This document shows positions 15,370-22,025 of a stretch of 51,912 nucleotides of DNA, piece by piece. The stretch is from positions 1 to 51,912 of the IMG/VR virus record IMGVR_UViG_3300030104_000504; one strand, written 5' to 3'. Below the pieces are notes generated by a model. That model was not told the origin of the DNA, did not search any database, and was given only the letters and a program-made list of their open reading frames with translations. This stretch comes from a virus. Position numbers and translations under genes: made by a program. The stretch's first letter is position 1. Each line of letters begins with the position of its first letter.

Positions 15370-16125
15370 ATGAGAGAATTTAGTGGGGGTAAACTCCTTA
15401 AAATAAAGGTAAAGCCAAAACCTAAAGGCTTTATCTTGTACGATGGGCCAAGTATTCTTGATGGTAAACCGATAGCTGTTATTGCTACGCTGTCTACCAG
15501 CAATAGAAAAACTGGCCCCATGATTCAGACATGGATTATTAGATCAGATATAGATCCAGTGTCAGCATCAAAAGAGGGAGAAGATTCTAGTATCTGTGGG
15601 AGTTGTCCTCATAAGCATAACTTAGGTGGTGCTTGCTATGTAAATATTGGTCAGGCACCATTAGCAATATTCAAAGCTTATAAACGTGGGCTGTACCCGC
15701 ATATAGATTACGAGGCAGACCATATTCATTTTGTTGGGCGTATGGTTAGGCTTGGTGCTTATGGTGATCCATCTGCTATGCCTTATGAAGTAGCAGAAAA
15801 AGTTGTTAGCATGGGTCGTGGTCATACTGGCTACACTCATCAGATAAGGCATAAGAAATTTGACAAGAGGTTCTTAAACTTGTGCATGGTTTCAGCAGAT
15901 ACACCAAAGCAAGCCTTAAAGTATCAAGCTATGGGAGCTAAAACATTTAGAGTTGCGCTAGAAAACGACTCGATGTACGATAGTGAAATTGAATGTTTGA
16001 GTGAGTCCGAGGGGTTACAGTGTGATGCTTGTGGATTATGTAATGGTCAACAGCAAAGCATTGCAATCAAAGTACATGGATCTAGAGCGAGTAAGTTCAA
16101 GTCCAAGTTGATCGCAGTAGGATAA
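15370..16125 (+). CDS. Cys-rich conserved phage protein, unknown function
   Basis: 251 residues. AAAAGGA precedes ATG 15370. Two Cys clusters stand out: CGSCPHKHNLGGACYV near residues 76-91 and CDACGLC near 218-224. Between them lie SMGRGHTGYTHQIRHKKFD and ADTPKQALKYQAMGAKTFRV. I recall related proteins in marine and other phages listed as domain of unknown function. The clusters could bind zinc or an Fe-S cluster. It is much larger and more conserved-looking than its tiny neighbours, so it likely has an important early role. Confidence 0.75.
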   Translation: MREFSGGKLLKIKVKPKPKGFILYDGPSILDGKPIAVIATLSTSNRKTGPMIQTWIIRSDIDPVSASKEGEDSSICGSCPHKHNLGGACYVNIGQAPLAIFKAYKRGLYPHIDYEADHIHFVGRMVRLGAYGDPSAMPYEVAEKVVSMGRGHTGYTHQIRHKKFDKRFLNLCMVSADTPKQALKYQAMGAKTFRVALENDSMYDSEIECLSESEGLQCDACGLCNGQQQSIAIKVHGSRASKFKSKLIAVG

Positions 16126-16147
16126 ACTTATACAATATAACTTTTAA
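16124..16147 (+). promoter_or_regulatory. Early element copy 5 (CTTATACAATATAACTTTT)
   Basis: AAACTTATACAATATAACTTTTAA, starting on the last bases of the 251-residue gene. The central triplet is CAA instead of CTG. It lies just before a perfect AAGGAGG ribosome binding site. Confidence 0.7.
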
Positions 16148-16170
16148 CATAACAAAGGAGGTCTTATGAC

Positions 16171-16266
16171 ATGGTGAGTCAAAGCTCACACACTTATATT
16201 CGGTACAATTTGAATGAATGTAAGCCAATTAAGTTTGGAAAAGTGATCGATAAAAAGGGCAGATAA
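16171..16266 (+). CDS. 31-residue mini-gene
   Basis: ATG 16171 to TAA 16264-16266. AAAGGAGG (16154-16161), the best Shine-Dalgarno of the region, lies 9 bases upstream. A competing ATG at 16166 gives only three codons (M-T-W) and stops by overlapping this start. Basic peptide (VSQSSHTYIRYNLNECKPIK). It may be a real small protein or a translation-control leader. Confidence 0.45.
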   Translation: MVSQSSHTYIRYNLNECKPIKFGKVIDKKGR

Positions 16267-16284
16267 AGAAGTCCCTTGTGTGTT

Positions 16285-16323
16285 TACTTAGCCTACGGTT
16301 CTAAAGGTAGGCTAGACTAAGTA
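16285..16323 (+). ncRNA. Stable bulged hairpin between early genes
   Basis: TACTTAG (16285-16291) pairs with CTAAGTA (16317-16323), and CCTAC (16292-16296) pairs with GTAGG (16307-16311). The loop is 10 bases, with a 5-base bulge on the 3' side. No T-run follows, so it is not a plain terminator. A structured RNA or processing site between element copies 5 and 6 is possible. Confidence 0.5.
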
Positions 16324-16333
16324 CATAAGATTA

Positions 16334-16359
16334 AAAACTTATACAATATAACTTTTAAA
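16334..16359 (+). promoter_or_regulatory. Early element copy 6 (CTTATACAATATAACTTTT)
   Basis: AAAACTTATACAATATAACTTTTAAA, followed by GGAG and ATG 16370. Same CAA centre as copy 5. It is the last copy seen going right, so the element is confined to 13.2-16.4 kb. Confidence 0.7.
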
Positions 16360-16369
16360 GGAGAAGTAA

Positions 16370-16579
16370 ATGTTCGATATAATAGTGATGAAGGCATCAA
16401 AGTTTTATGAGGAGTCTAGCTCTGGCTATGTTGCCATCACACCTAATTGGGTCTTTGAGATTGCGTTTGATCAGATACCTAGGTTACAATTTGGTATCAG
16501 CAGGGATGAGGGGTTTGAAAATTCCTACTGTATATGTTTAGGCAGCATCTGTTTTGGTGCGACAAAAAAGGAGATATAG
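16370..16579 (+). CDS. Hypothetical small early protein
   Basis: 69 residues, ATG 16370 with AAAGGAG upstream. Beta-type sequence with aromatic residues (SSGYVAITPNWVFEIAFDQI) and two Cys residues (YCICLGSICFG). No family recognised. Its end lies two bases before the methyltransferase-like gene, with that gene's binding site inside it. Confidence 0.6.
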   Translation: MFDIIVMKASKFYEESSSGYVAITPNWVFEIAFDQIPRLQFGISRDEGFENSYCICLGSICFGATKKEI

Positions 16580-16580
16580 A

Positions 16581-17204
16581 ATGAGAGTTCTAGTAGCGTG
16601 TGAATCAAGTGGTACGGTAAGAGAAGCGTTCAGGAAGTTAGGCTATGATGCATGGTCAAATGATATGTTACCTGCTGATGACTCTTCTGAGTACCATATA
16701 CAAGGGGATTGTGTTGAGGCTATCAAGAGTAGGGAGTGGGATCTAATAATAATGCACCCTCCATGTACAGCGTTAGCAGTATCAGGTAACGCATGGTATG
16801 GTAAAGATATGCCAAAGCATCAAGAGCGTTTAGCAGCTATCGAGTGGACGATGAATCTTTGGAAGCTTGCTACTAGTGTTTGTGATCATGTATGTATGGA
16901 GAATCCAGTAGGAGTGCTGCCAATTAAACCAACACAGTACATACAGCCATATCAGTTTGGTCATCCTGAATCTAAGAAAACCGGGCTGTGGCTTCATGGG
17001 TTAAATAGTCTTGAAGATACTGACAATGTTAAGGAGATACACGACTCTCTACCACGTAAAGAGAGAATGAGAATACATTATCTCTCACCCTCTAAGGACA
17101 GGTGGAAGATAAGAAGTAAAACTTTTCAGGGGATAGCAGATGCAATGGCAGCGCAATGGCCTCTACAGTTTTCGTTAATGTTCAAGCAAAAGAAAGAGGC
17201 GTAA
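16581..17204 (+). CDS. Cytosine-C5 DNA methyltransferase-like protein
   Basis: 207 residues from ATG 16581, with AAGGAG upstream. Motif I-like LVACESSGTVREAF (residues 4-17) should bind S-adenosylmethionine. HPPCT (59-63) is the catalytic PC motif, and MENPVG (106-111) matches the ENV motif. The C-terminal SKTFQGIADAMAAQWP fits the last conserved motif. It lacks a long target-recognition region. No restriction partner is seen, so it is an orphan enzyme, perhaps protecting phage DNA. Some phage members of this family may have other roles. Confidence 0.75.
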   Translation: MRVLVACESSGTVREAFRKLGYDAWSNDMLPADDSSEYHIQGDCVEAIKSREWDLIIMHPPCTALAVSGNAWYGKDMPKHQERLAAIEWTMNLWKLATSVCDHVCMENPVGVLPIKPTQYIQPYQFGHPESKKTGLWLHGLNSLEDTDNVKEIHDSLPRKERMRIHYLSPSKDRWKIRSKTFQGIADAMAAQWPLQFSLMFKQKKEA

Positions 17205-17208
17205 AGTA

Positions 17209-17367
17209 ATGAAAGAATTTAAAGTCACTGTGACCAGCGGCTACAAGAAGATCTATTACGTTCAAGCAGAGGATTGGGAACAGGCCGAAGAGATTGTTTC
17301 AACAACCGAAGATGATCCCGATTTTGAAGAGTTCGAGAGTGATGAGATTGCAACAGAGGAGGTGTAG
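17209..17367 (+). CDS. Small acidic protein
   Basis: 52 residues from ATG 17209, four bases after the methyltransferase-like stop. The first half is beta-type (KEFKVTVTSGYKKIYYVQA). The second half is strongly acidic (DDPDFEEFESDEIATEEV). Small acidic phage proteins often mimic DNA or inhibit host enzymes, but no match is recognised. Confidence 0.6.
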   Translation: MKEFKVTVTSGYKKIYYVQAEDWEQAEEIVSTTEDDPDFEEFESDEIATEEV

Positions 17368-17509
17368 GTACATAGTTTGTGTACGTAAATGGAAGAGTTG
17401 GTATTGGATGGATACCTATAGTTCTGCTGAGAAGGCAATGTATGCACAGAATTTCTATAGGAAACACTACAAAGTTACTAAAATTTTTAAGGAGGAAATA
17501 AGTGTTTAA
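17342..17509 (+). CDS. Small basic Trp-rich protein
   Basis: 55 residues if started at ATG 17342, which overlaps the acidic gene by 26 bases. A GAGAGTGATG context serves as a weak binding site. Contains YIVCVRKWKSWYWMDTYS and a helix with many Lys. The start is uncertain because an earlier TTG in frame also exists. It overlaps the next gene by 8 bases. Confidence 0.5.
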   Translation: MRLQQRRCRYIVCVRKWKSWYWMDTYSSAEKAMYAQNFYRKHYKVTKIFKEEISV

Positions 17510-17762
17510 GTTTACTAAGAAACACTACGCAAAAATAAAAGTCCCTAGATACATCTTCACAAGGATACCTAATGATGAAGAAGGTAATCAGTTTGTGGAG
17601 CAGTTGAAAAAATATCTTAACAAAGATAGGTACGAGCTGCGAAAAAGAGGTCAAGGATTAGTTGACGGTGAGGATTGGAGGCGTTATACTCATGGTCAGC
17701 CGATAAGCAAATCAACTCATTTAAGAATTTACATAGAGGATAAATTGAATGACAACAACTAA
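17502..17762 (+). CDS. Hypothetical early protein
   Basis: 86 residues starting with GTG 17502, with AAGGAGG upstream. Begins FKFTKKHYAK, very like the start of the 19444 gene product. The body is basic and hydrophilic with several Arg-rich turns (ELRKRGQGLVDGEDWRRY). No family recognised. Overlaps the next gene. Confidence 0.6.
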   Translation: MFKFTKKHYAKIKVPRYIFTRIPNDEEGNQFVEQLKKYLNKDRYELRKRGQGLVDGEDWRRYTHGQPISKSTHLRIYIEDKLNDNN

Positions 17763-18111
17763 AGAAAAAATTGTACTCACTGACAAGCTAATTGTTTCTA
17801 GCCGTGGGAAGCTCTGCGATAGATACTATCGAGCAGTCCTGATCAAGGGAGGAAGATTCGATAACGATAACCCTCCCAACGGCAACGCAGATACCATCGT
17901 GGTTGAGCAGCCATTTAAGGATGGTTCATGGGGGCCTACTGGTGGTAGCTGGTACGCTGAAACCTTACTAGGTCTTGATGAGTACGGTACTAGTGATGAT
18001 CCAAGCGACTCAATTTACATAGACGGTGGAGCGCAATGGCTAATCGAGGGTGGTATGCTCATAGCATTGAACGCCTATAAGAAACTAGGAGAAGAACGTG
18101 AAGCATCTTAG
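17749..18111 (+). CDS. Hypothetical early protein
   Basis: 120 residues, ATG 17749 inside the end of the previous gene. Contains two Gly/Asn-rich loops (RFDNDNPPNGNADTIVVEQP, GSWGPTGGSWYAETLLG) and a final helix (WLIEGGMLIALNAYKK). Globular in appearance, unknown family. Overlaps the next gene by 14 bases. Confidence 0.65.
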   Translation: MTTTKEKIVLTDKLIVSSRGKLCDRYYRAVLIKGGRFDNDNPPNGNADTIVVEQPFKDGSWGPTGGSWYAETLLGLDEYGTSDDPSDSIYIDGGAQWLIEGGMLIALNAYKKLGEEREAS

Positions 18112-18304
18112 TAAGATTAATCTCAAGTCAATTTCTGATGACCAGGTTAGGGATATATGGGCAGAAACTATTGACATACAGACAGCTAATCTTGTTGCTG
18201 ATAGATCCTCTAAGGATACTATATATTCAGATGCAGTAGCTCTGATGTACAAGTGTCAAAAAGAATTGAACAGACGCAAAGATTTTAGGAGGGAAGTTAA
18301 GTGA
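18098..18304 (+). CDS. Hypothetical small helical protein
   Basis: 68 residues, GTG 18098, with GGAGAAG upstream. Helical (DDQVRDIWAETIDIQTANLV, DAVALMYKCQKELNRRKDF). Ends in a 4-base overlap with the next GTG. Unknown function. Confidence 0.6.
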   Translation: MKHLSKINLKSISDDQVRDIWAETIDIQTANLVADRSSKDTIYSDAVALMYKCQKELNRRKDFRREVK

Positions 18305-18495
18305 GTTTATTTAACACGATTGCAAGAGCAGCATACGGTGATGAGTTCGTTGACAATATTGTTAGTGAGTGTGATCACGAGTGGGTACATTACCCTACAG
18401 AGTACGAGTCTTTATCTGGAAGAGGTACTGTGGTACAATATCCTGAGTATTATGAATGTGAGAAATGTGGAGAACAACATGGGCCAAGTGATTGA
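18301..18495 (+). CDS. Small zinc-ribbon-like protein
   Basis: 64 residues, GTG 18301, with AGGAGGG upstream. Residues near 24-27 read CDHEW, and the C-terminal CEKCGEQH supplies two more Cys and a His, the usual pattern of a small zinc finger. Probably binds nucleic acid or protein. Overlaps the next gene. Confidence 0.6.
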   Translation: MSLFNTIARAAYGDEFVDNIVSECDHEWVHYPTEYESLSGRGTVVQYPEYYECEKCGEQHGPSD

Positions 18496-18670
18496 TATTA
18501 ATGCAGTTTTAGACATGAAAAGATTTGTGCGTAAGCACGATCTTCAATCTGAAGCTACTGAAGAAGCCATCGAAGATGGTACAAGATTGATCTTGAAATA
18601 TGGGGATGATTTCTTTTTAGGCTTCATCGAAATGTACATGGAGGAACTTGTTAGGAGGAATAAAAAATGA
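18479..18670 (+). CDS. Hypothetical small acidic protein
   Basis: 63 residues from ATG 18479, overlapping the previous gene's end, with GGAG upstream. Helical and acidic (SEATEEAIEDGTRLILKYGD, LGFIEMYMEELVRRN). Unknown. The upstream extension of the open frame has no good start. Confidence 0.6.
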   Translation: MGQVIDINAVLDMKRFVRKHDLQSEATEEAIEDGTRLILKYGDDFFLGFIEMYMEELVRRNKK

Positions 18671-18837
18671 TTGTGTATGCACAGCATCCAAGAACAAAAG
18701 CACAAAGATGCATGTCTATACCACTAAACAAAAGAGAGTATCACGCTTTTACAAGAGGCAAAAATACTTTCAATTCAAAATTAACAAAAGATCAAATCAG
18801 TTTTATTAGAACTGGTTTATTAATCAAGGAGGATTAA
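18667..18837 (+). CDS. Small basic protein
   Basis: 56 residues, ATG 18667 overlapping the previous TGA, with AGGAGG upstream. Basic with Lys, Arg and His (AQHPRTKAQRCMSIPLNKRE). Ends immediately before the next ATG, and the last codons contain that gene's AAGGAGG site. Unknown function. Confidence 0.6.
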   Translation: MIVYAQHPRTKAQRCMSIPLNKREYHAFTRGKNTFNSKLTKDQISFIRTGLLIKED

Positions 18838-19011
18838 ATGATCTATCGAATCAGGGTACGTAAAAACAGATATGGTGTTAGTCATGGACGTAGTTTTATA
18901 GGCTTTCACATAGGTAAAAGATCTTTATACCTGGCTAAAGGAAAGTTTCCAGTGAAGATCAGTGACGTTAGGGGATGGGAACAGATAACAACTAAAGGAG
19001 CAAAGGCGTGA
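18838..19011 (+). CDS. Small basic protein
   Basis: 57 residues, ATG 18838 directly after the previous stop, with AAGGAGG 6 bases upstream. Basic beta-type sequence (YRIRVRKNRYGVSHGRSF, GFHIGKRSLYLAKGK). TGA overlaps the GTG of the next gene. Unknown function. Confidence 0.6.
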   Translation: MIYRIRVRKNRYGVSHGRSFIGFHIGKRSLYLAKGKFPVKISDVRGWEQITTKGAKA

Positions 19012-19223
19012 GAGACATAGACGATTATCACTACTTTTGTGGTGACTTGAATGACGTTGAAGAATCACTGAATGAACAACAAAGAGTAGAGTCTTTAGCT
19101 GAGTTGTTCTCAGGAGAAGGAGAAACAGTTGAAGATTTTTGCCTAAAGCAAAAGAAAATGCTTGACTTCTCTGAAGATCCATGCTACCCTAGTTCACATA
19201 ATTTTTACGGAGAAAGACAATGA
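19008..19223 (+). CDS. Small acidic protein
   Basis: 71 residues, GTG 19008, with AAAGGAG upstream. Strongly acidic (CGDLNDVEESLNEQQRVESL, AELFSGEGETVEDFCLKQ). Overlaps the next gene by 4 bases (ATGA). Unknown function; the acidity again suggests a host inhibitor or DNA-mimic type, without proof. Confidence 0.6.
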   Translation: MRDIDDYHYFCGDLNDVEESLNEQQRVESLAELFSGEGETVEDFCLKQKKMLDFSEDPCYPSSHNFYGERQ

Positions 19224-19444
19224 GTGCTACAGATCCTAACGTAGAGTTTCTATCTACTCTAGATGATTTTTGGGCGCAGTTATGGACTTTAAAGATAGGT
19301 GGTAGTCAACCTAGTGAAAGAATAAAGCAAAGGTTTTTTTCTTTTGTTAAGGATAGATGTTCTGATGTTGATGATTGGAGGTTAACTGACGATGTTATCG
19401 GCTCACTATTCAGTGAGTTTGTTGAAGAGTTGGGGAACTGGTAA
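19220..19444 (+). CDS. Hypothetical small early protein
   Basis: 74 residues, ATG 19220 in an ATGA overlap, with GGAG upstream. Helical with many Trp (TLDDFWAQLWTLKIGGSQP, DVDDWRLTDDVIGSLFSEF). Unknown function. Ends in a TAATG overlap with the next gene. Confidence 0.6.
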   Translation: MSATDPNVEFLSTLDDFWAQLWTLKIGGSQPSERIKQRFFSFVKDRCSDVDDWRLTDDVIGSLFSEFVEELGNW

Positions 19445-19644
19445 TGTTTAAATTTACTAAGGAGCAATACGAAAAGATGCTGTCAATGTATGGCAGCTTG
19501 TTGTACAAAAACAAATGCATCTTAACTACTAAGAACGAAGGCACTAATGTTATTGTTAGTGTTGTAGAGGGCATCGACATAGACTTTTATGAAGATGTTT
19601 ACTTACCATTTATACGACAAGAGGAGAAAAAAATATGCGTATGA
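19444..19644 (+). CDS. Hypothetical early protein, paralogous N-terminus
   Basis: 66 residues, ATG 19444. Starts FKFTKEQYEKM, matching the opening of the 17502 product. The rest (TTKNEGTNVIVSVVEGIDI) is beta-type. It overlaps the ssDNA-binding gene by 10 bases. Unknown function. Confidence 0.6.
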   Translation: MFKFTKEQYEKMLSMYGSLLYKNKCILTTKNEGTNVIVSVVEGIDIDFYEDVYLPFIRQEEKKICV

Positions 19645-20108
19645 TTGAAGGAATACCACAGGTTGTAACTGGAATAGCTTACTATCCACACATCACTGTG
19701 CCTGTACCTAACTACGGTAAAACAGCAAATGGATATGAGATTAATCTAGCTGTATCGGATGAGGTCTTTCAGCAATTCAAAGATGCTAACTTCAATGTTG
19801 GTTTGTTTGAATCAGGTAGGCGTAAGTATACTGAAGATCCTGTAGTACATTTCTATCAGTGGGAAAAGAACGCAAAGACAGGTAAGGAAAATGACAGACC
19901 TAAACTTGTGGACTCTGACATGGTAGAGATTAAAGAAGGACACCCTCTCTATGATGTTAAGATTGGGAATGGTTCTAAGGTAGCAGTACAGTGGAGGGCT
20001 GCAAACTATGGGCCAGAGAGACAGTATAAGAGAGCGGTTTTAGAAGCTGTTCAAATCCTGGAACTAGAAGAGTACAGCCCTTCTGGTGACGTAGCACTAG
20101 CATTTTAA
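19635..20108 (+). CDS. Single-stranded DNA-binding protein, T7 gp2.5-like
   Basis: 157 residues. A better start may be the second Met (19641). An OB-fold-type beta body contains VTGIAYYPHITVPVPNYGKT, YEINLAVSDEVFQQF and KVAVQWRAANYG. It ends in an acidic tail and a terminal Phe (DVALAF), as in gp2.5, where the aromatic end contacts polymerase and helicase. It is shorter than T7 gp2.5 (232 residues). It coats unwound DNA at the fork and is the first gene of the replication block. Confidence 0.8.
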   Translation: MRMIEGIPQVVTGIAYYPHITVPVPNYGKTANGYEINLAVSDEVFQQFKDANFNVGLFESGRRKYTEDPVVHFYQWEKNAKTGKENDRPKLVDSDMVEIKEGHPLYDVKIGNGSKVAVQWRAANYGPERQYKRAVLEAVQILELEEYSPSGDVALAF

Positions 20109-20117
20109 GGAGATAAT

Positions 20118-20363
20118 ATGACTGAAGAAGTTCAAAAACCAGCGGCAGTATATCGTAGTGAGGAAAAGGATTACGATGTATCCAAGCTAAATCCTGAAGG
20201 CCAGCAAGCTTTTATGCTGTTAGCTCAGTTGCAGCAGAATGAATTGCGTACAGCAGAGATTACTACCAATCATTACAAAGCAGCACAAGCTCATTACAAT
20301 TCTGTAATTAAAGCTAACCTTTCAGATGATGCATTGATCGAGGAAGAAAACGTGGAGACATAG
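20118..20363 (+). CDS. Hypothetical small replication-region protein
   Basis: 81 residues, ATG 20118, with AAGGAG upstream. Helical and charged with many Gln and Ala (GQQAFMLLAQLQQNELRTAE). Lies between the ssDNA-binding and primase-helicase genes, so a replication helper is possible. No family recognised. Confidence 0.6.
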   Translation: MTEEVQKPAAVYRSEEKDYDVSKLNPEGQQAFMLLAQLQQNELRTAEITTNHYKAAQAHYNSVIKANLSDDALIEEENVET

Positions 20364-20366
20364 CTT

Positions 20367-22025
20367 ATGGCTTTTGTAGAGACTCATAGGGACTGCCCCT
20401 CCTGTGGACACAAGGGATGCCTTGCTGTTAACGAGGATGGGAGTGCTAAGTGCTTCTCATGTGGTGACTACATTAAAGGATATACTGAGGGTAACATGGA
20501 AGCTAAACCAAGGCTTGTAAAGGACAACGTAACAATAAATCAAGGAGAAATAAATGCTCTGTCGGACAGATCTATCTCTGTTAATACTTGTAAAAAGTAT
20601 GGAGTAAGATCTACAAAGAACTCTAACGGTGAAACAACTAGACACTTCTATCCCTACTTCAATGGTTCAGAAGAAGTTGCATACAAGACCAGAGTTGTAG
20701 AAGGCAAAGGCTTCTTAGCCTCTGGAAACATAACTGACTGTGGCTTGTTTGGACAGCAGATTGTAGGTGATAAGGGTGGAAAGTACATAACAATTACGGA
20801 GGGTGAGTGTGATGCTATGGCTGCTTATGAACTGCTAGGTTCTAAGTGGCCCGTAGTATCTGTAAAGAATGGTGCAGCAGGTGCAGAGAAAGATGTTAAA
20901 AACCAGATAGAATTTCTAGAAAAGTTTGACAACATCATAATCTGCTTTGATGCTGATAAACCTGGTCAAGAAGCAGCTAAGAAGGTAGCCAGATTATTGA
21001 AGCCTAACAAGGCTAAGATAATGGTGATGCCTGATGGACATAAAGATGCCAATGATATGCTGCGTAACAATCAACACGGTTCTTACGTGAACGCTTGGTG
21101 GAATGCTAAAACATATACGCCAAGTGGAGTGCTTAACGTCAGTGAAAACAGAGATAAGTTTCACAACAGAACCAAGAAGAAATCTATTCCCTATCCTTGG
21201 GAAGGTCTTAACAGGAAGCTAGAAGGCTTGAGGCAGGGTGAGCTAATAACCCTAGCAGGTGGTACTGGTCTAGGTAAGACTAGCGTAACTAGAGAACTGG
21301 AACACTGGCTTATAAAAAATACTGAAGATAACGTAGGCATCGTAGCCCTTGAAGAAGATTGGACTAGGACTGTTGACGGTATACTTAGTATTGAAGCTAA
21401 CGCTAGGCTCCACATTGATAGCGTCAGAGAAGGTTACTCCAAAGAAGAGTTGGAGATAATGTTTGATGATATGTTCGTTGACAATGATAACAATGACAGG
21501 GTTTGGATACACGCACACTTCGGGTCTAATGACATCGATGGTATCTTTAGTAAGCTTCGTTATATGATAGTTGGATGCGAATGTAAGTGGGTTGTGTTAG
21601 ATCACCTGCATATGATGGTATCAGCTACCTTAGAAGGGGATGAAAGAAGATCAATAGACTCTATTATGACACGGCTTAGGAGCCTCGCAGAGGAGACAGG
21701 AGCGGGTCTTATACTAGTGTCGCATCTACGTAGGATAGATGGCAATAAAGGCCATGAGAAAGGCGTAGAGACTGATCTGAGCCATCTTAGAGGCAGTCAA
21801 AGTATCAGTCAGCTATCCGATTGTGTTATCACATTGGAGAGAAACTCTCAGGCTGACGATCCTAAGACTGCATCGACTACTCGTGTAAGGATTCTTAAAT
21901 CTAGATACACTGGTGACGTTGGTATAGCTACTTATCTTTTCTACGATAAGGAAACTGGTAGATTAAATGAGGTAGATGATACTGATATAAACTTTGAAAC
22001 AGACCAGGACTTAGCGTTTGAATGA
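20367..22025 (+). CDS. Primase-helicase, T7 gp4-like
   Basis: 552 residues, close to T7 gp4 (566). An N-terminal zinc finger has Cys10, Cys13, Cys29 and Cys32. The primase TOPRIM site shows TEGECDAMAA (Glu145) and CFDADKPG (Asp195, Asp197). The helicase has Walker A GGTGLGKT (298-305), VALEEDW after it, and VLDHLHMMV as Walker B region. SHLRG and later arginine motifs follow. It unwinds DNA and makes RNA primers at the fork. Starts three bases after the previous stop and overlaps the polymerase start (ATGA). Confidence 0.95.
   Translation: MAFVETHRDCPSCGHKGCLAVNEDGSAKCFSCGDYIKGYTEGNMEAKPRLVKDNVTINQGEINALSDRSISVNTCKKYGVRSTKNSNGETTRHFYPYFNGSEEVAYKTRVVEGKGFLASGNITDCGLFGQQIVGDKGGKYITITEGECDAMAAYELLGSKWPVVSVKNGAAGAEKDVKNQIEFLEKFDNIIICFDADKPGQEAAKKVARLLKPNKAKIMVMPDGHKDANDMLRNNQHGSYVNAWWNAKTYTPSGVLNVSENRDKFHNRTKKKSIPYPWEGLNRKLEGLRQGELITLAGGTGLGKTSVTRELEHWLIKNTEDNVGIVALEEDWTRTVDGILSIEANARLHIDSVREGYSKEELEIMFDDMFVDNDNNDRVWIHAHFGSNDIDGIFSKLRYMIVGCECKWVVLDHLHMMVSATLEGDERRSIDSIMTRLRSLAEETGAGLILVSHLRRIDGNKGHEKGVETDLSHLRGSQSISQLSDCVITLERNSQADDPKTASTTRVRILKSRYTGDVGIATYLFYDKETGRLNEVDDTDINFETDQDLAFE

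Noticed and set aside
16285-16323. Intrinsic terminator at the early hairpin
   Set aside because: No T-run follows on either strand.
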